Below are positions 32,022-41,321 of a stretch of DNA of 64,000 nucleotides, piece after piece; the stretch's first letter is position 1; each line of letters starts with the position of its first letter. The stretch is from NCBI RefSeq assembly GCF_017353175.1, contig NZ_JAFMYW010000004.1, positions 310,001 to 374,000 on the forward strand, read 5' to 3'. The translations under genes and the position numbers were made by a program. The notes under the pieces are model-generated. The model was not told the DNA's origin. It did no database searches and saw nothing but the letters and a program-made list of their open reading frames with translations. Origin of the DNA: Fibrella forsythiae (lineage in GTDB: Bacteria; Bacteroidota; Bacteroidia; Cytophagales; Spirosomataceae).

Positions 32022-33095
32022 ATGCTTGAACAACTTGAATCGATCAGCGAACGCTTTAACGAAGTGGCACAACAGATTGTGCAGCCTGAGGTGTCTGCGG
32101 ACCCCAAGCGCTTCATGAAGCTGAGCAAGGAATATAAGGAGCTTGATAAGATCGTGCAGCAGTACCGGACTTATCAACAGACACTTGCCGAAATCGTAAA
32201 TGCCCGCGAGGTCATTGCCACGGAAAAAGACGAGGAGTTTCGCGACATGGCCAAAGCCGAACTCGACGAACTCATCCCGCGCCGCGATGAACTTGAAGAA
32301 CAGCTAAAAGAAATGCTGATTCCGAAAGACCCCAACGACAGCCGGAACATCATTCTGGAAGTTCGTGGCGGTACCGGCGGCGACGAAGCAGCCATTTTTG
32401 CCGGCGATATTTTCCGCATGTATCAACGCTTCTGCGAGAAAATGGGCTGGAAAATGACCCTCGTCGACTTTACCGAAGGCTCATCGGGCGGCTACAAAGA
32501 GATTATCACCGAAATTGAAGGGGAAGACGTCTATGGCAAGATGAAGTTCGAGTCAGGCGTTCACCGGGTCCAGCGTGTGCCTGCTACCGAAACACAAGGC
32601 CGCATTCACACCTCGGCAGCCAGCGTGGCCGTACTGCCCGAAGCCGAAGAGGTCGACGTGGAGATCAACATGAACGACATCCGGAAGGATACATTCTGTT
32701 CGTCGGGTGCGGGTGGTCAGTCGGTAAACACGACGTATTCGGCTGTGCGCCTTACCCACCTGCCAACGGGGCTGGTCGTGCAGTGTCAGGACGAACGCTC
32801 ACAGCTGAAAAACTTCGACAAAGCCCTGACGGTGCTTCGTTCCCGCCTGTACGAGATCAAACTCCAGGCCCATAACGACGCCATTGCTTCGCAACGCAAA
32901 ACGATGGTCGGCAGCGGTGACCGGTCGGATAAGATCCGTACTTACAACTACCCCCAAAGCCGCGTCACCGATCACCGCATCGGCCTGACGGTCTATAACC
33001 TCCCCGCCGTGATGGAAGGCGACATCGGCCAGTTCATCGAGCAACTCCGCATCGCCGAAAACGCCGAACGATTGAAAGAAGGCACCAGCGCGTAG
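32022..33095 (+). CDS. prfA: Peptide chain release factor 1
   Basis: RF1 recognises UAA and UAG stop codons and triggers peptide release. The 357-residue protein (ATG 32022) has the N-terminal coiled-coil region, GGTGGDEAAIFAGDIFRMYQ (116-135), and the peptidyl-hydrolysis motif SSGAGGQSVNTTYSAVRLTH (GGQ at 231-233). The anticodon-mimic region includes the RF1-type PATETQGR (187-194). The upstream TTG at 32007 is in the promoter and is rejected as start. prmC, which methylates this GGQ, is not adjacent. Confidence 0.96.
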   Translation: MLEQLESISERFNEVAQQIVQPEVSADPKRFMKLSKEYKELDKIVQQYRTYQQTLAEIVNAREVIATEKDEEFRDMAKAELDELIPRRDELEEQLKEMLIPKDPNDSRNIILEVRGGTGGDEAAIFAGDIFRMYQRFCEKMGWKMTLVDFTEGSSGGYKEIITEIEGEDVYGKMKFESGVHRVQRVPATETQGRIHTSAASVAVLPEAEEVDVEINMNDIRKDTFCSSGAGGQSVNTTYSAVRLTHLPTGLVVQCQDERSQLKNFDKALTVLRSRLYEIKLQAHNDAIASQRKTMVGSGDRSDKIRTYNYPQSRVTDHRIGLTVYNLPAVMEGDIGQFIEQLRIAENAERLKEGTSA

Positions 33096-33148
33096 TGTGA
33101 ATGATTAGCTGGATCTATCTGTTATTCAGACGTTGACTTAGTTCTATT

Positions 33149-33331
33149 ATGGAAAAGCGAGTTGAAGAGTCAGCGGGTGTTGCTGTTGCTAAACGGTTAT
33201 TAGCCAGCAAGCATCAAACGCAACAGGATGCCCTTTATGAATTCAAAACGAATCCTGATATACAACGCGCCTTTGAGCAGTTGAAACAGCGCAATGAGCA
33301 GCGAGGAGCGCCTATTATCACCCCAGTATGA
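33149..33331 (+). CDS. Small hypothetical protein upstream of the DUF6169 gene
   Basis: The 60-residue, charged, helical protein (MEKRVEESAGVAVAKRLLAS, then YEFKTNPDIQRAFEQLKQRN) overlaps the start of the DUF6169 reading frame by 38 bases in another frame. Such an overlap suggests the two were co-translated partners. No family is recognised. It starts 53 bp after prfA. With its partner broken, this one may be a remnant. Confidence 0.55.
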   Translation: MEKRVEESAGVAVAKRLLASKHQTQQDALYEFKTNPDIQRAFEQLKQRNEQRGAPIITPV

Positions 33332-33809
33332 TTACCTATTCGTTGGTGGATTATTCAACACGTATGTTTTTCAAACGAGACATGGGATTACGTATGAAGT
33401 AACATTCAAAGCAAGTGGTTATCTGTTCGAACAGTACACGCTATTGTAGCAGAATACGTTTGAGTTTTCCATTCTCGTAGCTGATAACCCAACAGGAGCC
33501 ACCCCGCCTTCGGATCGGTTAATACCAGCGACTATTGCGGCTATCTTTTTTGATTTTTTTCGACATAAAGAGCAGATCGTCGTTTACATCTGCGAAACAT
33601 CCGATGGTCGGGCTTCAGCACGAAATCGAAAGTTTAATCAGTGGTTCGACTGGTACAAAGGAAGCGCATTCCTTAAAATTGACATGCACTTAGGTCAGGA
33701 CTCTACCGGCCAAGCTTATTTCACTGCGATGAGTCTCCGTACCGATCATCCGATGTTAGGAGAAGTAGTCGGCACATTTCGCGACTTCATTGTAAGTCAA
33801 CAAAAATAG
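33294..33809 (+). pseudogene. DUF6169-family gene interrupted by one in-frame TAG
   Basis: From ATG 33294 a single frame runs 171 codons to TAG 33807, broken only by TAG at 33447 (codon 52). Before it: MSSEERLLSPQYDYLFVGG and FQTRHGITYEVTFKASG. After it: FEFSILVADNPTGATPP, then KEQIVVYICETSDGRASARN and RKFNQWFDWYKG. The block VVYICxTSDxRxxARxRKFxxWF is what I recall as the DUF6169 hallmark. Either the gene is dead, there is suppression, or the base is a sequencing error. The second half has no good start of its own. A terminator follows at 33844. Confidence 0.8.
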
Positions 33810-33843
33810 TTGAATCACAACTTTACACAGAAGCTGTTTTAAT

Positions 33844-33882
33844 ACAGAAAAGCCCTTCCGACTGTCGGAAGGGCTTTTCTGT
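33844..33882. terminator. Strong bidirectional terminator
   Basis: acagaaaagcccttccga-ctg-tcggaagggcttttctgt is an 18-bp perfect stem with A/T-rich ends, between the convergent DUF6169 and TonB-receptor genes. A GGTACGT copy follows at 33887. Confidence 0.93.
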
Positions 33883-33918
33883 ACTAGGTACGTTGCCTTT
33901 TTGTGCTTGATTCTCCGC

Positions 33919-36894
33919 TTACAGCGCCAATGACAGGCGGGCGAAGAGGAAACGGCCGTTATAGCCGCCCTGGTTTGATGGGTACAGGAAACGGCCCCGG
34001 TTCGAGAGGTCACGACCCGAGTTGTAATCGAGCGAGCCGACGGCGTTCCGTGGGTCGATGTAAATCTGATCGGGGTACACGTCGAATACGTTGTTGGCAC
34101 CCACTTGCAGGTTCAGCATCTTGGTCAGTTTGTAGCCGATCGTGATGTCAGAAATCCAGATGGGGCTAAACGTTTGGTCGAGCAGGGCGTGGCCAGACAC
34201 ATCGCGGGCAAACTGTGTGTTCCAGTAGGTACCCGTAGCGGCGTTGATCGTGTAGGGATCAGCCGTGGTCAGGTTGGTCACTTCACCAAAGCGAACCGTT
34301 CGGAACGAGATGTCGAATTTGCCTGCAGTATAGGCTGCACTCAGGTTAAACTTGCTGCGGGGCAAACCCGTTTCCAGCAACGCCACCTGCGACCGGTCGA
34401 AGAACAGCGTGCGGGGCCAGTTATCAGGGTTACCACCACGGGATTCGTTATTCGCCGTGCTGTTCAGGAACGCCGACGGGTTGATGGCCGTCACCTTGGT
34501 TTGGTTGAAGTTCACAGCTGCCGATAAAGTCAGTCGACCTTTGCCCAGGTTGAGGCGCTCTGTGGCTACAACATCAAGTCCTTTCGTTTGGGTGTTTGCT
34601 GCATTGGCGAAGAAGCGCACCCCGTTTACACCCGGGTAATCCGTTGTTGCAAAGCCCAGTAAGGCACGACTAAACTGACCAGAGTATAGGATGCGGTCCT
34701 TGATGTCAATCATGTACGCGTCGACCGTGATGGTAAAGTTACGGCCAATCCGGCTGGTGGCTCCTACGCTGTAGTTCACCGATGTTTCGGGTTTCAAGGC
34801 ATCGACGCCGATCACGTTACGGGCAATAGGACTATCGTTATTGACCGTCAGCGTATTGTTCGGCAATCCGTTGATAAACTGTGTGCTGGTGTTGTTGAAA
34901 TACCGCTGTTGCAGGCTTGGTGCCCGGAAACCCGTGCTGATAGCCCCCCGCAGACTAAAGAATTCGGCGAACTGATACCGTGTGGCCAGTTTACCCGTCA
35001 CCTTCGACCCGAAATCAGAATAATTTTCAAAACGGCCAGCCAGGTCGACCAACCATTTGCTGGTTATCTCCGATTCTACGTCGGCATAAAGGCTGACGTT
35101 ATGTCGAGACTTATCCAGTTCGTTGTCAGGCTGATAACCAGGAAAGACCTGCGCGCCCGGCGCAGCGGCTGTTGTGCCCGATGATGGGCCACCAATGACG
35201 ATCGGTGCCAACGGAAGGGCTTTTGATGCGCCTGAATAGGATGTTGTTTCGCCAGCCACAATCTGGTATTCATCGCGGCGGTATTCGGCCCCAAATGCCA
35301 GGTTGATCGAGTTAAAGCCAAGGGCTTTGGTGAACAGCTTCGAGAAATCGAGATTAGTCGTGCTCTGGTTGAATTTTAACGTACCTGCGTAGAAGTTAGT
35401 CTGCTGTGTCGGGCTGCTTGGCAAGGTGGCATTACCCGAATTCTCCACATCGAACCGGATGGTGTTCCGACCATACACGCTGCTCAAATCGACGTTGAAC
35501 CCGCCCAGTTTAGTCTTATAACCCGCCATTAGCGACTGATCATCCAGCGTCGCCCTGATAGCCGGCAAAAAGCCGTCGGGGTACAGAAGCGTGCCATCGT
35601 CGGAGGCTAACGGCTGCTGGTTTCGCGATACCGGAATCCGGTTATTGCCGTAGCCTGTTCCCGTCCGGTGCGTCACACCCGCCGAGAAGTACACTTCTGA
35701 ATTGGTGGATACGGGCAGCGATCCGTTCAGAAACACGCCGTAGTTCCGCGCCGATGAGTTACCCACCACCATGTTCTGGCGATTGTATCGGCGCTGATCG
35801 ATCAGCGTCTGGTCGGCAGCCAACAAGGCAGGGCGATTAGCCACCGGCACCAGCGTTGTGGCCGGGAAACCGCCCGACGCACCCAGGTAAATCGTAGGCG
35901 TATTGTCTTCGGCCGACCGGTTTGTCCGCTCGCGGTCAACGATCTGGCCTGAGATCGTCATGGAACCGCGCTGCCCCAGGCGGAACCCTTTCGAAATATC
36001 GAACTGGAACGTCTTGCCGTCGCGGAGTGTCTGGCTCTTGTCAATGGTGCCACCACCTAGTAGCGGTGCTTTGTAGTTCATGGTCGAAAAGGTGCCGCCG
36101 GTCATCAGTGAAGCCGTTAGCCCTTCGTAGTTCTTTTTCAGCACTACGTTGATCACGCCCGCAATGGCATCAGACCCGTATTGAGCGGCCGCGCCATCGC
36201 GCAGTACTTCAACGCGCTCTACGGCTGCTACCGGAATTACGTTCATGTCGGTACCCACCGAACCCCGGCCCACCGAACCATTGATGTTGATCAGGGCCGT
36301 GTTATGCCGACGTTTTCCATTCACCAGTACCAGTGTCTGGTCAGGGCCAAGCCCACGCAACGAGGCCGGGTCAATGTGGTCGGTGCCGTCGGTAACAGTT
36401 TGCCGGTTCGAGTTGAACGAAGGCGCCACGAAGTTCAGAATCTGGCTGACGTCGACCTGCGCGTAGCTTTTCATTTCCTTTGTCGAAATCACATCGACGG
36501 GCACTGCACTCTGGATGTTTGTCCGGGCCGTGGCAGCCCGCGAGCCAATAACGACCAGTTCATTCAGGTTCGACTGGCTTTCCTGAAGCTTAGTGGTCAA
36601 CGTCACCTCGCCTGTAGCTGGTACCGTTACCGGAACCGTGGTGCTTGTGTACCCCACAAAGCTGATTACAAGCTGGTAGCTGCCCGGTGTAAGTTTGAGC
36701 ACATAGTTGCCATCGCCATCGGCACTGGTTCCGGTTTGGGTTCCTTTGGCCACAATGCTTGCTCCGGGAATGCCATTACCCGATCCACTGTCGAGTACTT
36801 TCCCCCGGATTGTTTGACCAAATACAGTGCTGATTGTCAGCAATAAGCAAGTTAATAGTGTAATGAAATAAGTGGTGTTGTATTGACTATTCAT
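33919..36894 (-). CDS. TonB-dependent outer-membrane receptor with carboxypeptidase-like regulatory domain
   Basis: The 991-residue protein has a signal peptide (NTTYFITLLTCLLLTISTVFGQ). A CarboxypepD_reg-like domain comes next (about 27-115; TIRGKVLDSGSGNGIPGASI), then a plug domain (SAVPVDVISTKEMKSY; SLRGLGPDQTLVLVNGKRRH; VERVEVLRDGAAAQYGSDAI) and a 22-strand barrel ending in RFLFARLSLAL. It would import a bulky nutrient with TonB energy. No SusD partner adjoins, so it belongs to the non-SusCD type; the ligand is unknown. ATG 36894 is preferred over 36915. Confidence 0.95.
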   Translation of the reverse strand: MNSQYNTTYFITLLTCLLLTISTVFGQTIRGKVLDSGSGNGIPGASIVAKGTQTGTSADGDGNYVLKLTPGSYQLVISFVGYTSTTVPVTVPATGEVTLTTKLQESQSNLNELVVIGSRAATARTNIQSAVPVDVISTKEMKSYAQVDVSQILNFVAPSFNSNRQTVTDGTDHIDPASLRGLGPDQTLVLVNGKRRHNTALININGSVGRGSVGTDMNVIPVAAVERVEVLRDGAAAQYGSDAIAGVINVVLKKNYEGLTASLMTGGTFSTMNYKAPLLGGGTIDKSQTLRDGKTFQFDISKGFRLGQRGSMTISGQIVDRERTNRSAEDNTPTIYLGASGGFPATTLVPVANRPALLAADQTLIDQRRYNRQNMVVGNSSARNYGVFLNGSLPVSTNSEVYFSAGVTHRTGTGYGNNRIPVSRNQQPLASDDGTLLYPDGFLPAIRATLDDQSLMAGYKTKLGGFNVDLSSVYGRNTIRFDVENSGNATLPSSPTQQTNFYAGTLKFNQSTTNLDFSKLFTKALGFNSINLAFGAEYRRDEYQIVAGETTSYSGASKALPLAPIVIGGPSSGTTAAAPGAQVFPGYQPDNELDKSRHNVSLYADVESEITSKWLVDLAGRFENYSDFGSKVTGKLATRYQFAEFFSLRGAISTGFRAPSLQQRYFNNTSTQFINGLPNNTLTVNNDSPIARNVIGVDALKPETSVNYSVGATSRIGRNFTITVDAYMIDIKDRILYSGQFSRALLGFATTDYPGVNGVRFFANAANTQTKGLDVVATERLNLGKGRLTLSAAVNFNQTKVTAINPSAFLNSTANNESRGGNPDNWPRTLFFDRSQVALLETGLPRSKFNLSAAYTAGKFDISFRTVRFGEVTNLTTADPYTINAATGTYWNTQFARDVSGHALLDQTFSPIWISDITIGYKLTKMLNLQVGANNVFDVYPDQIYIDPRNAVGSLDYNSGRDLSNRGRFLYPSNQGGYNGRFLFARLSLAL

Positions 36895-37001
36895 AGGTAA
36901 TCTTTTGTTGATCATCCTACAAATTAAAATAATATATAGCTAATTACAAGTTATAGCATATAAAATTCTGCAATACTTGAATATAACAAAATCAATACAT
37001 T

Positions 37002-37790
37002 TTACAACCCACCTGTTTTTCCTCCGTCTACAGGTACGTTGATACCCGAGATTGAGGCCGCGGCCGGGGTACACAGAAAGGCAGCGGCAGCCGCTACTTC
37101 TTCGGCCGTTGCGAATCGGCCGATCGGGATTTCACGTTCCATCTGATCAGCCACTTCGTCGGTTGTTTTGCCCGATGATTTCGCCCGCATGTCCAGTACA
37201 GCATCCAGACGGGCGGTGCGCGTATAGCCAGGCAATACGTTGTTGACCGTAATACCCCAGGGTCCCAACTCCAGCGATAGCGTTTTGGCCCACTGCGCCA
37301 CCGCCCCACGGATGGTGTTCGACACGCCCAGTCCTGCAATTGGCTGCTTCACCGACGTGCTGATGATGTTTACAATTCGACCATAGCCAGCCTCACGCAT
37401 ACCCGGCACCAGCATCTGAACCAGCGTTTGGTTGTTGATCAGGTGATTATGAAACGTCTGCACAAATGCCTCCTCAGTCGCTTCGATCAACGGGCCACCC
37501 GCCGGACCGCCGGTATTGTTGATAAGTATGTGGATAACTGGTTGCATCGTTAACAACTCAGTAAGAGCGGCCTTTACGCTGCCTGATTGGCTGAAATCAG
37601 CCACGGCTAGTGCGTGTCGCTGGCCTCTGCTGGTATCAAGCGTATTTTTCACCGCCTGAAGACTTTCGGCGTTGCGGGCCATCAGGATTACGTTAGCACC
37701 TAATAGGGCCAGTTCCACGGCGGTGGCGCGGCCAATTCCCTGCGAGCTGCCACAGACCAGGGCCGTTTTCTGAGTTAGATCGAGATTCAT
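37002..37790 (-). CDS. SDR-family oxidoreductase with atypical active site
   Basis: The 262-residue protein has the Rossmann motif VCGSSQGIGRATAVELALLG and the NNTGGPAGGP block in place of NNAG. It ends PVDGGKTGGL, a clear short-chain dehydrogenase fold. Where classical members have YxxxK, it reads LGVSNTIRGAVAQWAKTLS, so the catalytic Tyr and Lys are absent. ISTSV supplies the Ser. This subgroup exists among proteins annotated as FabG-like, but chemistry is unclear. ATG 37790 is preferred over 37817. It is divergent from the DUF547 gene. Confidence 0.85.
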   Translation of the reverse strand: MNLDLTQKTALVCGSSQGIGRATAVELALLGANVILMARNAESLQAVKNTLDTSRGQRHALAVADFSQSGSVKAALTELLTMQPVIHILINNTGGPAGGPLIEATEEAFVQTFHNHLINNQTLVQMLVPGMREAGYGRIVNIISTSVKQPIAGLGVSNTIRGAVAQWAKTLSLELGPWGITVNNVLPGYTRTARLDAVLDMRAKSSGKTTDEVADQMEREIPIGRFATAEEVAAAAAFLCTPAAASISGINVPVDGGKTGGL

Positions 37791-37876
37791 GCGGGTAAAG
37801 TTAACGTACCCAGCCACGTACCTGAAAAACCTTTACCCCGTCTTGAGCGTATATCTATCTAAAACCATCACACAAC

Positions 37877-38668
37877 ATGAAACTTCTGTTTGTATTTAGT
37901 GTCTGCCTTTGCCTAGCCATCAGCCTGTCGGGCAGTTATCTGGCGCATCATAACGCGGTAAATCTTCCTACTACTACCGTAGCCGCTGCCCCGAGTCATG
38001 CCGCTTTTGATAAGCTCCTGAAAGCCCACGTGAACGGATCGGGCATGGTCGATTATAAAGGATTCATCAAAGACAAGGCCGACCTGAAAGCCTACACCGA
38101 TATGCTGGGCAAGAATGCGCCGTCGGACAGCTGGAGCAAAGACGATCAACTGGCCTACTGGATCAATGCCTACAATGCCTTCACGATCCAACTGATTCTG
38201 GACCACTACCCCGTAAAGAGCATCAAAGACATTGGTTCGAAGATCAAGATTCCGTTTGTCAACACGCCCTGGGATATCAAATTCATCAAGATTGGCGGCG
38301 AAACGTATGACCTGAATAATATCGAGCATGGCATCATCCGTAAGAAATTCTCGGAGCCACGGATTCACTTTGCGCTGGTGTGCGCGGCCAAATCGTGCCC
38401 ACGGTTACGGAACGAAGCGTTTGACGGCAAAAAGCTGGACGCGCAACTGGACGATCAGGGCGTTGATTTTCTGAATAACCCTGCCAAAAACTCGATCACA
38501 GCTAAGCAGGCCAGCCTGTCTAAAATTCTGGATTGGTACGGCGGCGATTTCCAGAAAATGAAAGGCCAGTCGGTGAAAGACGTGGTGAATCAGTTCTCGA
38601 AAACAAAGATCACTGACGCTACCAAAATCTCGTACCAGACCTATAACTGGGAACTGAACGAACAGTAA
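37877..38668 (+). CDS. Exported DUF547 protein
   Basis: The 263-residue protein has a signal peptide (MKLLFVFSVCLCLAISLSGS). It carries a DUF547 domain: VDYKGFIKDKADLKAYTDML, QLAYWINAYNAFTIQLILDH, YDLNNIEHGIIRKKFSEPRI and HFALVCAAKSCPRLRNEAF. The HFAL(V)CAAxSCP motif with conserved Cys residues is the family hallmark. The function is unknown; a papain-like or metal-linked fold has been suggested for relatives. It is transcribed alone and ends at a 46-bp perfect palindrome. Confidence 0.9.
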   Translation: MKLLFVFSVCLCLAISLSGSYLAHHNAVNLPTTTVAAAPSHAAFDKLLKAHVNGSGMVDYKGFIKDKADLKAYTDMLGKNAPSDSWSKDDQLAYWINAYNAFTIQLILDHYPVKSIKDIGSKIKIPFVNTPWDIKFIKIGGETYDLNNIEHGIIRKKFSEPRIHFALVCAAKSCPRLRNEAFDGKKLDAQLDDQGVDFLNNPAKNSITAKQASLSKILDWYGGDFQKMKGQSVKDVVNQFSKTKITDATKISYQTYNWELNEQ

Positions 38669-38688
38669 ACTATTGATTGGTTTATTTC

Positions 38689-38734
38689 TAACGACAAAGG
38701 GTGCTGCCTGATCAGGCAGCACCCTTTGTCGTTA
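38689..38734. terminator. 46-bp perfect palindrome between convergent genes
   Basis: taacgacaaagggtgctgcc-tga/tca-ggcagcaccctttgtcgtta: 23 bp per arm and no spacer. It lies 20 bp after the DUF547 stop and 10 bp after the methyltransferase stop. It is a likely bidirectional terminator, but has no T-run and no loop. Confidence 0.88.
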
Positions 38735-38744
38735 AGGCACAGAG

Positions 38745-39665
38745 TTACTGGTATGCCAACGACTCGTAGGCATTCAGGAAGTGCGTGGCCAGAATGGCGT
38801 TCTGCGGCAACAGGCACGGAATTGACTGAACTTTGGGATAAGCGAGTAAGCTGTCTTCGGCGAAGAGCGAATCATCGAACGATTTTAATTTCGCTTTGGT
38901 GTGCGGACAAGCCAGAAACGGTTCGGCCGGTTTGGCGTTGGCCCCATTCTTTTCAATAATCAGTAAGCCCGTGGGGTTCAGCGGATTGATCGACACATCA
39001 AATAACCTGTGTTCAAGGATTGTATAGCCCAGCTCCTGCGCCGACGAGACCAGACAGGTAACGTACCCGTGGTGTATCATCCGCGCCCGCGCCTCTTCGC
39101 CCGCCAGTTCGTAGCTGGGTTCCAGTAACACAACGTACCTGTTGGCTACCCGATATAATTCAGCCAACGCCTCTTTCTCGCGCCCCCCATTAGGCTCCAC
39201 GGAATGGGATGTGTAAACGATATCGACCGAGTTATCGGCCAGGGGCATCTGAAACAGATTACCGGTAAACAGGGTTGGCTGTTTGATACCCTGCTCACGC
39301 ATGAAGCCCAGCGCGTAGTGAATACGCGACCACGACAGGTCGAACCCGAGTACATGATCAATGGGGCGGGGCAACTGCGGCACCACACGCCCGAGCGTTG
39401 TGGCCTCCCCAACGCCTGCTTCCAGAATAGAATTGAACTCACCCAGGCCCAGCAACACCGTCATAATGCTCTGACAGTAAGCTTCTTTCAGACCGGCGTT
39501 CAAGCGGTAGCCTTTCACGTATGACCCGGCCTGGAAATCGTAGCTGATCAGGATGTCTTCCAGCGAGTTGGTCGTACTATGTTCCAGCTTTTTCAAAAAC
39601 CCGATTACATTGTTCCCCTGATCGTACTGCTCTTTTATCTGGGTCAGAAATTTATATTTATTCAT
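38745..39665 (-). CDS. SAM-dependent methyltransferase with C-terminal Trm112-like segment
   Basis: The 306-residue protein has a class I methyltransferase core. SILEAGVGEATTLGRVVPQL is motif I, VLGFDLSWSRIHYALGF contains the acidic loop, and DNSVDIVYTSHSVEPNGG is motif IV. The C-terminus (ACPHTKAKLKSFDDSLFAED, then AYPKVQSIPCLLPQNAIL) resembles the Trm112/YcaR zinc-ribbon family with one Cys remaining. The substrate is unknown. It lies downstream of gldD on the same strand, 76 bp away, and could be co-transcribed with it. Confidence 0.82.
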   Translation of the reverse strand: MNKYKFLTQIKEQYDQGNNVIGFLKKLEHSTTNSLEDILISYDFQAGSYVKGYRLNAGLKEAYCQSIMTVLLGLGEFNSILEAGVGEATTLGRVVPQLPRPIDHVLGFDLSWSRIHYALGFMREQGIKQPTLFTGNLFQMPLADNSVDIVYTSHSVEPNGGREKEALAELYRVANRYVVLLEPSYELAGEEARARMIHHGYVTCLVSSAQELGYTILEHRLFDVSINPLNPTGLLIIEKNGANAKPAEPFLACPHTKAKLKSFDDSLFAEDSLLAYPKVQSIPCLLPQNAILATHFLNAYESLAYQ

Positions 39666-39741
39666 GTCGTGTAGGGAGTGCTAGCTTACGTGTAGAGCGA
39701 GACGACCAGGATGTAGCGTTCTTTCAGAAAGCGCTACACGC

Positions 39742-40338
39742 TCATTTCCAGCGCAATGTATTCAGCAATTGCATCATATCGGCGCGGACGTAGTTGATAA
39801 CCGGGGCCAGCGAATCGTTGGCGGTGGCCGTGTTGAAATAAAGCGCGCCACGCAGAAAATTCCGCGTACTGTCGGTTGTAACGAACTGGAACTGGCTGGG
39901 CACTTCGCCTTCGAGCGTGATGAGGCTGGCAGCCAGACCGTTTTTCAGACGTACCTGTTGCTGCTCAATCATCGACGCTTTTACGTTGTGTTTGGCCGTC
40001 AGCTTATACGCGTCGGCCAGCAGGCCCCGTAGCCGATTCACGTCGTTCAACACAGGTTTATACGTAATCTGGACCGTGGCTTTCAGGGTGGGGTAATAGA
40101 TATATATCCAGTGAGGCTCGGCGTTTTTAAACGTATCGGGCAAGACACGGGCGGCGCTGTTCACCTCAAACTGGTATGGATGCCCGGCAGGAATAGGTAC
40201 GTAGCTCACCGCAGGCAGGTCAATACGGGGGTAGCCTTTGGGTTTGGGAACATAACTGGCTTGTTCCGACGAAGTACAGGCGGCAAACGCGAGCGTGGCC
40301 AGAGCGAGGAAGCTGGCGCAGAAACGGCGTGGTATCAT
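39742..40338 (-). CDS. gldD: Gliding motility lipoprotein GldD
   Basis: The 198-residue protein (ATG 40338) has a lipoprotein signal (FLALATLAFAAC, lipidated Cys at about 21). The body matches GldD: YVPKPKGYPRIDLPAVSY, FEVNSAARVLPDTF, EPHWIYIYYPTLKATVQITY, and the diagnostic VPSQFQFVTTDSTRNFLRGA and LYFNTATANDSLAPVINYVR. GldD is required for gliding and type IX secretion in Flavobacterium. A longer frame starts at 40464 but its extension is not signal-like. Neighbours are a methyltransferase and, divergently, an ABC transporter. Confidence 0.93.
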   Translation of the reverse strand: MIPRRFCASFLALATLAFAACTSSEQASYVPKPKGYPRIDLPAVSYVPIPAGHPYQFEVNSAARVLPDTFKNAEPHWIYIYYPTLKATVQITYKPVLNDVNRLRGLLADAYKLTAKHNVKASMIEQQQVRLKNGLAASLITLEGEVPSQFQFVTTDSTRNFLRGALYFNTATANDSLAPVINYVRADMMQLLNTLRWK

Positions 40339-40538
40339 GTGTTGACTAACGACAGCAAGGGGTAGTTCGTTGTTTCGGGCACAAGAATAGTACCTTTCCC
40401 AATTACCATAGCTATGTCTCCGCCTGCAGGCCGGAAATAACCTATAATTGGCTCCTGTAACCAATTATCCAACCAACAGCTACGTACCTACGCCATTCCA
40501 CGTATCTTGCTGTACGTATTAAAACCGACTTTATCGCC

Positions 40539-41315
40539 ATGACGCCCGTCATCGACACCCACAACCTGATTCAGTATTACGGTAGTACCAGGATTTTGCA
40601 AGGAATAAACCTCAGCGTAGCGCCGGGGCAGGTGGTGGGCTACATTGGCCCCAACGGCGCGGGCAAGTCAACCACTATTAAAACGTTGATTGGCCTCCTG
40701 CCCGATTTTCAGGGCGAGGTATCTGTGTTGGGGCTTGACCTGCGTACCCAGGCGATGGAGATAAAACGGCGCATCGGCTACGTACCCGAAAACGCCGCGC
40801 TCTACGACCTGCTGACACCGATGGAATACCTCAATTTTGTGGGGCAGCTCTACGAACTCGACTCCACGGCCGTTGAACGAAAGGCACTGGAACTCCTTCG
40901 GCTGTTTAGCCTTGAGTACCAGGCCAACGACCGGATGACGACTTTCTCCAAAGGCATGCGGCAGAAAGTCCTGCTCATTTCAGGCCTGCTGCACAACCCC
41001 GACTTGGTTTTCCTCGACGAACCACTGTCGGGCCTCGATGCCAATGCCGTTGTGCTGGTGAAACAGATCATTCGCCAACTGGCTGATTCGGGAAAAACGG
41101 TCTTCTACAGCTCACATATCATGGACGTGGTTGAAAAGATTTCGGATCGGGTCATCATCATCAACTCGGGCGAAATCATTGCTGATGGGTCGTTTACCGA
41201 ACTACAGGCACAACGCGAAACCGGCAGCTCGCTTGAACAGCTCTTTGGTCAGCTGACCGGTAGCGATGGCCAGAACACCACCGCCGAAGAGTTTATCCAC
41301 ACGCTAAATCAATGA
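40539..41315 (+). CDS. ABC transporter ATP-binding protein (ABC-2 exporter type)
   Basis: The 258-residue ATPase has Walker A GPNGAGKST, the Q-loop region GYVPENAALYDLLTPMEYLN, signature FSKGMRQKVLLISGLL and Walker B DLVFLDEPLSGLDANA. The switch His is in FYSSHIMDVVEKI. It energises the permease encoded at 41390. Sequence order (LTxxEYLxFVGxLY) is that of drug or lipid ABC-2 exporters. The substrate is unknown. The gene is divergent from gldD. A GldA role is conceivable because of gldD next door, but the sequence is generic. Confidence 0.9.
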   Translation: MTPVIDTHNLIQYYGSTRILQGINLSVAPGQVVGYIGPNGAGKSTTIKTLIGLLPDFQGEVSVLGLDLRTQAMEIKRRIGYVPENAALYDLLTPMEYLNFVGQLYELDSTAVERKALELLRLFSLEYQANDRMTTFSKGMRQKVLLISGLLHNPDLVFLDEPLSGLDANAVVLVKQIIRQLADSGKTVFYSSHIMDVVEKISDRVIIINSGEIIADGSFTELQAQRETGSSLEQLFGQLTGSDGQNTTAEEFIHTLNQ

Positions 41316-41321
41316 GCGTAA

